64,000 nt of DNA from Stigmatella aurantiaca DW4/3-1 (GCF_000165485.1 NC_014623.1:1073501-1137500); one strand, 5' to 3'; shown: positions 49,247-58,362, counted from the stretch's first letter. Translations and numbers: made by a program. Notes: generated by a model not told the origin, from the sequence alone.

Positions 49247-50015
49247 CGGGCTCCGCTTCATAGCCTTCCGCCATAGAGAGTGGATAGAGGGCTCGGTGAT
49301 CGATGTTGGCGTAGTACGCTGCGAGATAGAGTTCGCCTGCAATAGATATCCATGCTCGCACGGCCGACTTGGCTTGTGATTGTAGCCAAGCCTCTGCTTC
49401 GCCGAGATTGGCAAAGGATGATGCAATGGCGATGGGGGGTTCCTCTCTCTTGAGTCCGGCGAGATAGTATTCTAGATCTCGGCTCCGAGGAAGACGGCGG
49501 ATGTTTGTACTGCGGTCGTGGGTCACGAAGTGATACTGATTCGCGATCAGGATGTTGGCGAAATCGGGCGGCTGAGGGTGTTTCTTGAGCCAAGCTTCGG
49601 CCTCCTCCCGAGTGTCAAATGAGGCCACGACAAGGGGCGGTCCTCCTGCCTCGACATGGCGCCGATATTCATTGAAGGCGCCGTGCTGATCAGTTGAGGA
49701 GATGAATTGAAGCGCATCGAGAATAACCTGGATTTGCGCTCTCTCTTCCTCGGAACCGGTCTCGTCACGAAGTTTCGACAAAAGGCTCTCTGTTTGGATG
49801 AAGCGTTCATCTAAATTGTCTGGCGTTCGAGGGCGAGCCGAGAACCCAGGGTGTTGATGGAAGTCTTCGAATCGATGCCGCTGACCGGTGGCGTCCAGGA
49901 AATTGAGGACATCTCGCGCAAGGCTCAGAAGCCGCACCCGGTCAGGGGATGGATCCTCACTCCATCGCTTTCCAATCCATTCTTGTGGATCCGAGAGGAG
50001 GGTGTAGTTGGTCAT
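49230..50015 (-). CDS. Unknown myxobacterial paralogue, possible partner of the lipoprotein upstream
   Basis: A 261-residue soluble protein with two related C-terminal segments: VVASFDTREEAEAWLKKHP and IASSFANLGEAEAWLQSQA, each followed by a strand ending in H-x3 (YHFVTHDRS; ELYLAAYYAN). An N-terminal part reads VRLLSLARDVLNFLDATGQ...VILDALQFISSTDQHGAFNEY. I remember many close relatives in Stigmatella/Corallococcus-type genomes, always downstream of a lipoprotein like the one here, sometimes mislabelled as head protein. The start overlaps that gene by four bases. An immunity or accessory role is possible but unproven. Confidence 0.7.
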   Translation of the reverse strand: MTNYTLLSDPQEWIGKRWSEDPSPDRVRLLSLARDVLNFLDATGQRHRFEDFHQHPGFSARPRTPDNLDERFIQTESLLSKLRDETGSEEERAQIQVILDALQFISSTDQHGAFNEYRRHVEAGGPPLVVASFDTREEAEAWLKKHPQPPDFANILIANQYHFVTHDRSTNIRRLPRSRDLEYYLAGLKREEPPIAIASSFANLGEAEAWLQSQAKSAVRAWISIAGELYLAAYYANIDHRALYPLSMAEGYEAEPDESPQ

Positions 50016-50650
50016 GGCTCTATTGCCGCGAGGGTGGACTCTGAAGAGATATCTGATGAGATGAGCAGAACAGCAGGTACAAGGATCAAAGCGGCTCCTC
50101 CACTGCCCGCGACGACTACGACGAAAGCGACCCCGGCAATGACGACAACGGTGCCCACCAAGATCTCTTCCCGGTGGCTCTTCAGCCAGTCTACGGCCTG
50201 GTCAACGACTGGGAACTTCAGAGCTTTTGCCTGTTCACGTTGGCGGCAGCAATCAGTGTATGTGGGGAAGCACCTGCCGCGGCATATCGCAGCCTTGGAT
50301 CCTTGATTCGCGTGGCTCCAGTTCGGGCCTCTCAGCGACTTCACGCACGTTTTGACGCAAGCATCGAATTCGTCCTCGCAGTTGCGAGCGCATGATGCCC
50401 GGATGATGTGACGCTGGACATCGCCGCCGATCAGTTGGTGCAGGTGTTGTGACAGGTCAATGTTACTCACGGATTCCCATGAGTGGCTGGCCTGAGCGTC
50501 CGACGTATCATGGATGATCAGTGCAAAGCGAGGAAGCTCTTGGGCGTTAGAGGGTCTGGGAGCCGAGTAGTGGGTCGCACCGCAGGACGAAAGAACAAGG
50601 CTGAAGCTCCATACCGTGAGCCTATGCAGAAACGATGCAGCCTTCATCAT
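50012..50650 (-). CDS. Lipoprotein with C-terminal membrane helix, cargo between att2 and att3
   Basis: A 212-residue lipoprotein: signal ending LVLSSC (lipobox LSSC), a domain with FALIIHDTSDAQASHSWES, a cysteine-rich middle (six to eight Cys, e.g. CEDEFDACVKTCV and CRGRCFPTYTDCC), then AVDWLKSHREEILVGTVVVIAG with a transmembrane/Gly-rich hydrophobic end. With the following gene it forms a two-gene unit flanked by the att2 and att3 repeats. Lipoproteins exchanged between cells carry toxins in myxobacteria (SitA type); whether this one does is unknown. Confidence 0.75.
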   Translation of the reverse strand: MMKAASFLHRLTVWSFSLVLSSCGATHYSAPRPSNAQELPRFALIIHDTSDAQASHSWESVSNIDLSQHLHQLIGGDVQRHIIRASCARNCEDEFDACVKTCVKSLRGPNWSHANQGSKAAICRGRCFPTYTDCCRQREQAKALKFPVVDQAVDWLKSHREEILVGTVVVIAGVAFVVVVAGSGGAALILVPAVLLISSDISSESTLAAIEP

Positions 50651-50795
50651 GCCTTGAGTATCACCTGCAAAGAGGCACTATCGCAACGTGACGTGACTAT
50701 CTGTGGAGCTCTCGTAGCCGCTGTCGAGTCTGCACCGGCAGTTGCACTCTTGCTGCCTTCCTGAACCCGCACGCCCCGGCGCTCTTAACCCTTCA

Positions 50796-50842
50796 AGATT
50801 GCTGGGCTTCTCGGGATGGAGGCGGCGGGAATCGAACCCGCG
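50796..50842 (-). repeat. att3: 47-bp tRNA/tmRNA-3'-end repeat at the island's right edge
   Basis: One mismatch to att1 and three to att2. Immediately to its right the sequence runs into the middle of a DUF5953 gene that lacks its start, so the insertion point or a later deletion cut that gene. Confidence 0.82.
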
Positions 50843-50865
50843 CCGGGCGGTGCGAAACCTCTAAG

Positions 50866-51360
50866 CCTAGGTTTCGAGGATCCTTCTCTACGGTCTTCAC
50901 CATCAATGCAAAGCTGCCGCTCGATACGGTCGGCATCGCAGCGGCGGCGGATGTGCTGGAAGGCGTGGCGGAGGGCGCACGCGCCTTCTGGGGGCGCGTG
51001 CTGCCGGACGCAGTGGCGCCGGAGATGGCAAAACAGATTCGCTACTCGACGGGTCAGCCGCATGTCCAGCCCCGGGGGCTCCCAGCGCTCAACCCTCCCA
51101 AGTACATTCGCTCGCCAGCGATTCCCCATCACCTCGGGTGGCTGAACGACTGGTCGGCAGCTGCTTCACAAGCCATCGGGTTCCCGGACCCGGCCCGCGA
51201 TGCGGACTTGCTCTCTCGGGCTCGGCGCACGGCGACGGGCGGGTGGGTGGTTCAGCTCACGGATACGCCGCTGGACCTCGACAACCCCGCGCACCTTGAG
51301 GCGCTCGTGCGCGCGTACGAGTGTTTCCCGGAGATTGGCGGGCGTGTGACTCCGGGCTGA
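50866..51360 (+). pseudogene. 3' part of a DUF5953-type gene, 5' end missing
   Basis: The frame reads FTINAKLPLDTVGIAAAADV, then LEGVAEGARAFWGRVLPD and LGWLNDWSAAASQAIGFPDP, and ends PAHLEALVRAYECFPEIGGR. This agrees with my memory of the second half of DUF5953 proteins, a myxobacterial family beside toxin loci, normally ~240 residues. The start and first half are absent; att3 lies ~25 bp upstream. The first possible start (GTG 50953) would cut the conserved segment, so the gene is broken. Confidence 0.65.
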
Positions 51361-51920
51361 GTGAGGCTGCTGGGCGTCTCCTGGCGCGCGCCACTGGACC
51401 GAACTGGAGCTGTCCGACGCGCGCGCACCACCGGGCCGAGCTAGCTGCGGAGTGGGGGGACGCCGCAGCCCTTGCCTTGTACGAGTCGCGGGGCAACGTG
51501 CCGAAGGCGCGGCAGGCGATGCTGTCCGTTGCCAATTCTAAGCGCTCGGGGGGCCATGCGACGACCCACGGCTCAATGAGCAGCGGAGCGTCCGCGGGTT
51601 CTGCGGAGCGTTTCCCGAGGATCGGTCTTCGCGGAGTGACGCTGAAGTGGCTCCAGCGCAACAAGCCGAGTGGCTGGCGTCAGGTGGCGACTCGAAACAG
51701 CGAAGGATGGATTTGGTTGGATCTGAATGGTGTCGAACGCCTGCGATTCATGCGCCCAAATGGTAGGAGTCCATCGGCGAGCCAGTGGGGTAGGCAGAGC
51801 AATGGGTATTTTCGCTGGAAGGATGCTGCTGATAACTTCTTGGATGTTGATGGGGCGACCGTGAGTCCAGGGCACCCAGGATTTCACGAACTGACGCATA
51901 TTCCGTATGAGGGGTTGTGA
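51321..51920 (+). CDS. Orphan toxin-like C-terminal domain (polymorphic toxin fragment)
   Basis: The C-terminal ~100 residues of this frame (from ~51600) read LKWLQRNKPSGWRQVATRNS, then WIWLDLNGVERLRFMRPNGR and QSNGYFRWKDAADNFLDVDG, ending FHELTHIPYEG. I recall such domains at the ends of long Rhs/WapA-like polymorphic toxins in myxobacteria. The preceding ~100 residues look unrelated and no delivery domain is present. The apparent GTG start lies inside the DUF5953 remnant. The stop is one base before the next ATG, typical of toxin-immunity pairs. Confidence 0.55.
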   Translation: MFPGDWRACDSGLSEAAGRLLARATGPNWSCPTRAHHRAELAAEWGDAAALALYESRGNVPKARQAMLSVANSKRSGGHATTHGSMSSGASAGSAERFPRIGLRGVTLKWLQRNKPSGWRQVATRNSEGWIWLDLNGVERLRFMRPNGRSPSASQWGRQSNGYFRWKDAADNFLDVDGATVSPGHPGFHELTHIPYEGL

Positions 51921-51921
51921 G

Positions 51922-52401
51922 ATGGGTATGGAGGAGTTGGTGCTTGGAGATGGTGATTGGGAGGGGCTCAGGGAGTGCCTGTTGATTGAATATGCTCTTG
52001 ATCGGGGGCGTCGTGAGTTTGTTATTGTTGGTGATTATTGGGGGGAGCGCACCTCTGGGCGGCGGTCGTTTATTCGGCTGGTGTTTGAGGGGGTTGAGGA
52101 TTTCAAGAGGGAGCCAGGAGTGAGCTCTGGGGCGCGAGCATACTGGGGCGAGTATTGGCTGCGGGGGGCGCCTGGAGGGGTCGTGATTCAATCATTCGAG
52201 ACTCTGTCTGAAGAGGGGAGGATGCGCGCGAGTCTCTGGTTTGGTCCGTCGTTTGGCGGGTGTTCATTCTTGTATGGAGGCGTGCGTGCGTCTGTGAGAA
52301 GTGCTCGTGTTGAGATGCGGGGAACCGATTGGGAGTACAGGGACATTGAGGATAATGAGGTGCTGGACTTCTATGCGCCCTTCGGCAAGGCGCTCATGTG
52401 A
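51922..52401 (+). CDS. Putative immunity protein for the toxin-like gene
   Basis: A 159-residue acidic soluble protein (MGMEELVLGDGDWEGLRECL; REFVIVGDYWGERTSGRRSF; a late YRDIEDNEVLDFYAPFG). Its codons use many T-ending third positions (GTT, GAT, TTT, ATT), unlike the GC-ending codons of nearly all other genes here, a sign of recent transfer. Start ATG 51922 follows the toxin-frame stop with AGGGG nine bases upstream. No family recognised; the immunity role is inferred from position and composition. Confidence 0.6.
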   Translation: MGMEELVLGDGDWEGLRECLLIEYALDRGRREFVIVGDYWGERTSGRRSFIRLVFEGVEDFKREPGVSSGARAYWGEYWLRGAPGGVVIQSFETLSEEGRMRASLWFGPSFGGCSFLYGGVRASVRSARVEMRGTDWEYRDIEDNEVLDFYAPFGKALM

Positions 52402-52507
52402 GTCCTTTCTTTTCCTCGGAGGAATTTATCTTGGGTTGGAGGAGGTTGGGTCCGGATGATCCCACCCGCTGCGTTGCCTGCCCGCCCCTCGGACGGGCGG
52501 CGAGGCC

Positions 52508-54103
52508 TCACTGCAAGATGCCATCCTCGAAGGCAGCCAACTGGCCCTCCAACTTCCACTGGAGCGCGGCCTTCTTGTGGGCGGTGAGGTAGCGTTCGCA
52601 CGCGGCCGAGACCTGCGCCGCCCCCAGCGCGTCCTGGGCGCAGTCACTCACCGGCTTCCCGTAAGCGGTGCGGTCCGTCCAGAGGCTCTCGCCCTCGACG
52701 AAGGCGTGTTGCAGGCTGACCCGCGCCATGTACTTCAGCGTCTTGTAGTCCAGGCGCTGGTCGGTGGCGGCAGCGACGTATTCCTCGGTGATGGACCCGC
52801 GCAGAATCCCCTGATCATCCGTCGCCAGGGTGACGGGCACCTGCTGCTCCAGGTAATTGGAGAGCGGGTGCTGGGTGCCCGAGACCCCGAGCAGGACGCG
52901 GTTCGATGTGAGGCAGATCTCCACCATCACCCCAGCCTCGTGCATGTCCCGCAGGAGGTCCTCCGCCCCGTCCCCGGCCGTCTCGCGCATGATGTCCACG
53001 CTGTGGCCGATGCGCTCCGCGTGTGCCTTCTCCACGGCCTCGCGGATGTGGAAGGTCAGATGGCCCTGCGCCTCCGGCGGCAACACCTCGGGGATGAGCT
53101 CTCCCGCGTGCAAGGAGATGTGGACGGTCTTGCGGCCAGGCTGACTGTCATTGAAGTCATCCAACGTGCCCAGGGCGAACATCTCGTCAGAGTAGAAGGC
53201 GAGCGACTTCGGGTTTTCCTCTGGGGAGACCAGGTTGATGCCCACCATTTCAGGCACCACCTGCGCCAGTTCGTAGGCATACACCCACTGGCCGAACACG
53301 GAGGCCCGGTCCGCCGTGCGGTTGGCCGAGGCGATCAGCCGCACCTCCACGTCACAGCCGGGATCGGGGGTGGCGGTGCCACAGCCCATGAGCTGGCGGG
53401 CGCCACTCAAAAACCCCGCGATGCTGGCGGCCTGGGCCTCGATTGCCGGCCGGAAGGCGGGGTCATGGATGATTTGCTCGCGCTTGGCCAGCAGCGTCGC
53501 CGCATCCCACGGATCGGCCGGGGTGAAGAGGCGCATCGCGATGTTGCCCCCCGTCCCCGCACCGAACCCCTGCATCAACTCCACGTAGATTTGCCGGTTG
53601 TGGCCCGCGGTGGACAGGACGTCGGCGAAGATGTCATCGCCCCGCGCCGCGGTCTGCACGGCGCCGTATTTGCCAAACGCGTCGAAGAAGTGCTGGTGCG
53701 CATCGAGCAGCGGCCCGGAGAAGCCTTCCATCGACCAGGCGCCGAGAACCTGGGAGTAAAAAGCGCTGTCACTCATCGCGTTGGCGAGGGGGACCGTGTT
53801 GTTCGCGCAGGGATTGCTGGCCACGTACGTGGAGGTATCCACGCACGCGCCATCCTCGGCCCCCCACTGGATGAGCTTCTCGGTGGTGATGGCCCCCGAG
53901 GTATGGGAGTGCAGATCGCCTCCCTTGGGCATTTCCCGGAGGAAAGCTTCGAGCGCCGCGCTGTTGGTGCGCAGCGACTCCATGTGGCCGTCGACGCGCG
54001 TTTCGCGATCCACGGTCTCCGGCGGGGAGGGATCCTCACCGCAACTGGCAAGACAGAGAACACCCACCGCCACGGCCAACGGGAGCTTGGTCATGCCACG
54101 CAT
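52508..54103 (-). CDS. Secreted adenosine deaminase-like lipoprotein
   Basis: A 531-residue metallo-deaminase of the ADA/ADGF group. A lipoprotein signal ends LCLASC (Cys21). Metal-binding GGDLHSHTSG (H65, H67) is followed by ISLHAGE, ERIGHSVDIM and ATDDQGILRGS, matching the ADA motifs H-x-H, HAGE, R-I-G-H and the (T)DD metal/catalytic site. Export as a lipoprotein suggests salvage of extracellular purines. A GC-rich hairpin after the stop (CCGCCC...GGGCGG near 52481-52500) may terminate it. Confidence 0.88.
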   Translation of the reverse strand: MRGMTKLPLAVAVGVLCLASCGEDPSPPETVDRETRVDGHMESLRTNSAALEAFLREMPKGGDLHSHTSGAITTEKLIQWGAEDGACVDTSTYVASNPCANNTVPLANAMSDSAFYSQVLGAWSMEGFSGPLLDAHQHFFDAFGKYGAVQTAARGDDIFADVLSTAGHNRQIYVELMQGFGAGTGGNIAMRLFTPADPWDAATLLAKREQIIHDPAFRPAIEAQAASIAGFLSGARQLMGCGTATPDPGCDVEVRLIASANRTADRASVFGQWVYAYELAQVVPEMVGINLVSPEENPKSLAFYSDEMFALGTLDDFNDSQPGRKTVHISLHAGELIPEVLPPEAQGHLTFHIREAVEKAHAERIGHSVDIMRETAGDGAEDLLRDMHEAGVMVEICLTSNRVLLGVSGTQHPLSNYLEQQVPVTLATDDQGILRGSITEEYVAAATDQRLDYKTLKYMARVSLQHAFVEGESLWTDRTAYGKPVSDCAQDALGAAQVSAACERYLTAHKKAALQWKLEGQLAAFEDGILQ

Positions 54104-54282
54104 CTGATTTCCGCATCTCCAAGCAGACCAAGTGGCCCAAATGGGGCACCGTCTCCCAGATGACTTTCTTCACGGCAACCCTTGCCCTGGCAACAGAAGA
54201 CCTGTCCGGAAAGGCAGGTTCTTCTTTTCGTGCAAGGGGCGAGGGGGGCTTCTCCTATATCGTTCCCCAGACACGCCCTGGC

Positions 54283-54978
54283 TCAGGTCAGATCGTGCAG
54301 ATCCTTGCCGAGCGGAGGCGTGAGGCGGAACTCCGAGAACCGGACGCTCAGCCCGGCCCGCTCTGGCGTACAGGACATCGGTCCCACCTGATAGGACGCG
54401 GCCTCCGGGAACGGTGCGAGCCGGACCAACGGCCACGTCTTGCCATCGGCCGACACTTGCAACCGCAGCACCCCCTTGGCCACCGTCGCGCGCATCCAGA
54501 ATGAGCGGGAGTCGTGTTCATAGGGCCCCGTCGCCCAATCCGACTTGCCATTCGTCAGCACGCTGCTGAGCATCGCCCGGCCATCGGACATCTCGATGCC
54601 TGCCTTGACCCAGCGCCGATGGTCGACGCGCACCATGATGCCGGCCTGGTCATACAACTGCTCATAGGCCGCCTCGACGCGAAGCTGCGCCGTGAAGCTG
54701 GCGCCTGTGCGAACCCCCAGGAAATGGCCGGAGTCGCGCGTGAAGCCATAGTGGGTCTCACGCCAGAAGTCGGTCGACTTGTCCGTCGTCACCTCGAGGA
54801 CGCCATCGGCTCGCTTCCAGACCTTCGGCTCGTTCAGCCAGATTCCGTCTTCCATCGTCGTTCCCGCTCCCTTGCCAGCCGATGGCGCGGCCACGGCCTT
54901 CTCGGCGATCGCCGGCACCAGCAATGCACCCACACCCGCGCCGAGGATCGTCCTTCGTTCGAATCTCTTCGAGCCCAT
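54283..54978 (-). CDS. Tat-exported DUF1349 protein
   Basis: A 231-residue secreted protein. The N-terminus has a twin-arginine signal (FERRTILGAGVGALLVPAIA, cleavage near AVAA). The mature part is a DUF1349/concanavalin-like sandwich: DFWRETHYGFTRDSGHFLG, YDQAGIMVRVDHRRWVKAGIE, FWMRATVAKGVLRLQVSADG and a final VGPMSCTPERAGLSVRFSEF. The family binds or processes carbohydrates in other bacteria, but no catalytic role is known. Confidence 0.88.
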   Translation of the reverse strand: MGSKRFERRTILGAGVGALLVPAIAEKAVAAPSAGKGAGTTMEDGIWLNEPKVWKRADGVLEVTTDKSTDFWRETHYGFTRDSGHFLGVRTGASFTAQLRVEAAYEQLYDQAGIMVRVDHRRWVKAGIEMSDGRAMLSSVLTNGKSDWATGPYEHDSRSFWMRATVAKGVLRLQVSADGKTWPLVRLAPFPEAASYQVGPMSCTPERAGLSVRFSEFRLTPPLGKDLHDLT

Positions 54979-55123
54979 TCAATGCCTCCAGGTCAGACAC
55001 CGCCACCCCACTCGTGGTGCGTGTTCCTATACACCAGTCGGCGAACCGGTTCCCCCAAGAGGGAGCGGAGGTGCGAGGCCGGCCTCGGCGCGCGAGCCGC
55101 CGTCTCTGGGTACAGTACGCCCC

Positions 55124-56056
55124 ATGCGCTCTCTTCCCCCGATGGTCCTGGCCATCCTCCTGTGTGGGTGCTCCAGGGTCGGCAGCATCGCCCCCGCACC
55201 ACACGATGCGCCCCCTCCGCACGTATTCGATGCATCGACTCCCTTGCAGGACCGTCACGGCCCTGCGCCCAAGGCGTTCTTCGAGAGGCTGCAACTTCGC
55301 GATGCGACCTCGCACACGCTGACGGACTCCGAGCGGCACGAGCTCGCTGCGGCGCTGAGCCACCTGACGCCGTTGCAGCGCCGCGTGCTGACCAAACATC
55401 TGCGATCGATCAGCTTCGTCGAGGGCATGCCGAACAATGCGCTCACGTATCCGGAGGAGACGGACCGTTCGGAGAAGCGCTTCCACATCACCATCCGTGC
55501 CGGCGTGCTGAACGAGACGGTGTCCGAGCTCATCACCCGAAAGGAGCGCAGCTGCGCCGATGCAGCCGGGTCGTCGCTGGAACTGTCGATCAACGCCGGC
55601 CCCATGGACGCACTGGTCTACGTCCTATTGCACGAGGCGACGCACATTGTGGACAGCAGCCTTGGGTTCACCGCGGAGGCCGGCGCGAGGTATGAGCCAG
55701 CCAGGCCGTTCACCGAGGGCATCTGGGAGGACCGCCTGCATGCCGTAGCCGCCTATCGCAGTGACATCCTGGAGACGACGTGCTGGCGCGAGCGCGGAAA
55801 GACGGTGCCCATGGACAAGACCCCATCCGTCTACGCCGCCCTCTCACAGACTCCCTTCGCATCGCTCTACGGAAGCAACAACTGGCACGACGACATCGCC
55901 GAACTGGTGGCTTGGTACACGCTGACGCAGGTGCTGCACCAGCCTTACCGGATCGAGCTGCGCGATCAGGGCAAGAGGGTCTACTCGTACGAACCGATGA
56001 ATTCACCGCTTGTCAGAAGCCGCTTCGTGTCCCTTCAGCAGTTCTTCGCCGATTGA
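55124..56056 (+). CDS. Lipoprotein with HEATH zinc-protease-like motif
   Basis: A 310-residue lipoprotein: signal MRSLPPMVLAILLCGCS, a Pro/His-rich linker, then a helical domain (LTPLQRRVLTKHLRSISFVE) and VYVLLHEATHIVDSSLGF, a HExxH motif typical of zinc metallopeptidases. WHDDIAELVAWYTLTQVLHQ follows ~110 residues later and could supply the third ligand. The start at 55124 was chosen because it alone gives a signal peptide; the longer frame from 54779 is antisense to the DUF1349 gene. Confidence 0.78.
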   Translation: MRSLPPMVLAILLCGCSRVGSIAPAPHDAPPPHVFDASTPLQDRHGPAPKAFFERLQLRDATSHTLTDSERHELAAALSHLTPLQRRVLTKHLRSISFVEGMPNNALTYPEETDRSEKRFHITIRAGVLNETVSELITRKERSCADAAGSSLELSINAGPMDALVYVLLHEATHIVDSSLGFTAEAGARYEPARPFTEGIWEDRLHAVAAYRSDILETTCWRERGKTVPMDKTPSVYAALSQTPFASLYGSNNWHDDIAELVAWYTLTQVLHQPYRIELRDQGKRVYSYEPMNSPLVRSRFVSLQQFFAD

Positions 56057-56255
56057 CGCCAGGAAGGACTCGTAGACCACCGAGTCGTTTGAAATTTGAG
56101 TCGGCCCCGATTGGGTGGCTCTCTCGCACTGTGTGTGGTTGCCCGCCAGGAGCCTCCGCTTCGCCCCTACCGACGGGATAAGGCGCGAACCTGTCCGACA
56201 AGCAGACAGGTTCCGCGAGGCTGCGACTTGCACGACGCCCTCTGAGCCGCCCCAT

Positions 56256-57026
56256 TAGTTCGTCGGCTCAAACACCCACTGAGCGCTGAACCAGGCGGTT
56301 TGGCCCAGTCCCGCCTGCACCTAACGGAGTTCGTTCTCGATGTGCATGAGGTGGGGATTGTTGGACTACCGGGACTTGATGTTGACATAGGCGGATTCCC
56401 CGGTCGGGGGAGTGACCATTGCATCGAATGCCAAGCGGAGTTGAGCGGACCATACTGGACCGCGCCGATGACGTTCTCGATGTGCAGGTAGTCGTTCGTC
56501 CAGAGGTTCTTGATCCGCTTGTACCCGCCGCCCACGTCTTCCAGGACCCACGGTTCTTGATGCGGTCATAGGGCGTGGTGGTTCAGAGAGGGGAGGTCAT
56601 CCGTTATAGGTGTACAGGTTGTCTTCCCAGCCGAGGCTGCCCGACGAGTATGGAGTTCTTCATGCCCCCGCCGGTCCGCAGGAACTGGGCCTTGATCCAG
56701 GAATAGATGTCCTGAGCAATCTGAAGGTAGGTCCGGTCGGTATTGGTCAGGTTGTTGTGGACGGTCGCGGTCGGATAGGACTTGGCCAGCTGGGCCGCGA
56801 CGATGGCGTAGCCGTTCGTGGGGACGTCTTTCTGGTTCCGGACCCCCCGTTCGCGCCACATTCCGCCGTCCCAGGTGTTGTCGACGTTGTTGGTGTAGAA
56901 GCAGTCGAAGTGCCACTTGGCTTGGTCGAGCATGTGCTGGTCACCCCGGTCGTAGGTCTCGGTGATCTTGTCCTTGCTCAGTCCCGTGAGTTGGTTCGTC
57001 CTCGTCCTGTCGGTCCGCGGTGCCAC
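56256..57026 (-). pseudogene. Decayed GH76-type glycoside hydrolase with C-terminal binding domain
   Basis: Fragments in three minus-strand frames line up as one gene: WHFDCFYTNNVDNTWDGGMW, DVPTNGYAIVAAQLAKSYP and IYSWIKAQFLRTGGGMKNSI (frame of 56604-57026), then SLGWEDNLYTYNG in another frame. A C-terminal sugar-binding-like module follows (ESAYVNIKSR; GYKRIKNLWTNDYLHIENVI) in further frames. The W-E-D-N-x-x-T-Y-N and catalytic-type residues recall GH76 alpha-mannanases. At least three frame breaks are present, so it cannot make the enzyme. Confidence 0.7.
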
Positions 57027-57216
57027 AGATAGACGATGGGCGGCCTACGCTTGGTACGTGGCGCGTCCTGTCGCTGCGCAGGCCAGAATGGCGGGAAATG
57101 TCTCCTGCAGTGCGGCTTGTGTGGCTCGCCTCCGTCCGCGTCGCCCCCTGACCGGATAGAATTCATCGCCCTGAGTAGGCGTTCCGTTCAGAGTCCTTGA
57201 GAGGAGGAGTGTCCGC

Positions 57217-58050
57217 ATGCCCATTTTTCTTCCGGTGGCCTTGGGTGGGCTGGCGCTCACAGCGCTGGGGCTCGGGGTGAAGCGGGTCCTGGACGAGGTC
57301 TCCGCTCGCTCCCCCTACGCCGAGGGCTCCGCGGCGGCGGAGGCGATGGCGCGACACCGGGAGCGCGTGGCGGCGCTGCGGGCCGTCCGGCAGCGAGTGA
57401 AGGAGCGGATGCACGCCTATGGCGAGCGCCAGGAGAGCACGCGGCGGGAGACCGTGGAGCCCTTCCTCACGCTGCTGGCGAGGCTGGAGCGCTGGGGACA
57501 GGCGAGCGCGGCGGAGGTGTTGACAGGCTCCGGCCGGGAAGCCTTGGACGCACTGCCCCGGGGGCCCGTGCTCCGGGGCTCGCGCCAGGCCTGGGCGCTC
57601 CTGGGCGTGAGCGGTGAGGAGCCGCCACCGGCCTGGGAGCCCTTGCTCGAGTGGCTGGACCGAGGACTCCTGACGGAGGAGGTGCCGGTGGAGGTGGCGG
57701 GCGTGTCCCTCTACCCGGCGGCGGCCTGCCGCCCCGAGCCCGGCCATGAGGCCGAGGCGGTGAGCGCGTTCACGAAGGCGGGGGACGCGCTGCGCCGGGC
57801 CGAGTCCTTCCTGGAGGACGTGCACACCCGGTTGGAGGCCCTCGACCAACAGGTGGGAATGCTCCAGGGCCGGGCCTCGGTCCAACTCGCCTATCTGGAT
57901 CCCGCCAGCTTCGAAGCGGAGCGCCCGGAGCCACGCGAGCGCTTGCTGCGGCTGGGGGCCCTCATGGGCGAACTGGCCGAGGCGTTGCGGCAGCCCGTGC
58001 TCCTACGGGACGGAGGGCTTGCTCCCCTGCCCACTCCCCTGTCCCAGTAA
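57217..58050 (+). CDS. Membrane-anchored protein of unknown function
   Basis: A 277-residue protein with an N-terminal transmembrane helix (FLPVALGGLALTALGLGVKRVL) and then a wholly cytoplasmic helical region rich in Arg/Glu/Ala: AEAMARHRERVAALRAVRQR, then RRAESFLEDVHTRLEALDQQ. It looks like long coiled coils. No domain recognised. Ribosome site GAGAGGAGG lies upstream. Confidence 0.8.
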   Translation: MPIFLPVALGGLALTALGLGVKRVLDEVSARSPYAEGSAAAEAMARHRERVAALRAVRQRVKERMHAYGERQESTRRETVEPFLTLLARLERWGQASAAEVLTGSGREALDALPRGPVLRGSRQAWALLGVSGEEPPPAWEPLLEWLDRGLLTEEVPVEVAGVSLYPAAACRPEPGHEAEAVSAFTKAGDALRRAESFLEDVHTRLEALDQQVGMLQGRASVQLAYLDPASFEAERPEPRERLLRLGALMGELAEALRQPVLLRDGGLAPLPTPLSQ

Positions 58051-58167
58051 GCAGGCGCAAGGGGGGCAAGCAGTCAGACGGCCTCTTCACCCCTGTCACG
58101 CGGTGACGACGTGCGCACATTTCCTCCAGACACAGAGCGGAACGCTGCTCCTTCCAGGAGGAACACC

Positions 58168-58362
58168 ATGGGTGAGTGGAACGACAAGGTGAAGGGCAAG
58201 ATCAAAGAGACGGCGGGCGTGGCGACCGGTGACCGGAAGCTGGAGGCCGAAGGCAAGGCCGACACCTTCAAGGGCAACGTGAAGGGGAAGATCGAGGACG
58301 CCAAGCGCGCCATCAAGGACGCGGTGGATCCGGATCGCCGTTCGGATCAACCCAAGCCGTAG
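58168..58362 (+). CDS. CsbD family stress protein
   Basis: A 64-residue hydrophilic protein beginning MGEWNDKVKGKIKETAGVAT, with GDRKLEAEGKADTFKGNVKG and KIEDAKRAIKDAV: the CsbD repeat pattern (K-G-K-I-K/E-x-x-x-G). CsbD proteins are abundant in stress and stationary phase; biochemical role unknown. ATG 58168 follows AGGAGGAA. Confidence 0.92.
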   Translation: MGEWNDKVKGKIKETAGVATGDRKLEAEGKADTFKGNVKGKIEDAKRAIKDAVDPDRRSDQPKP

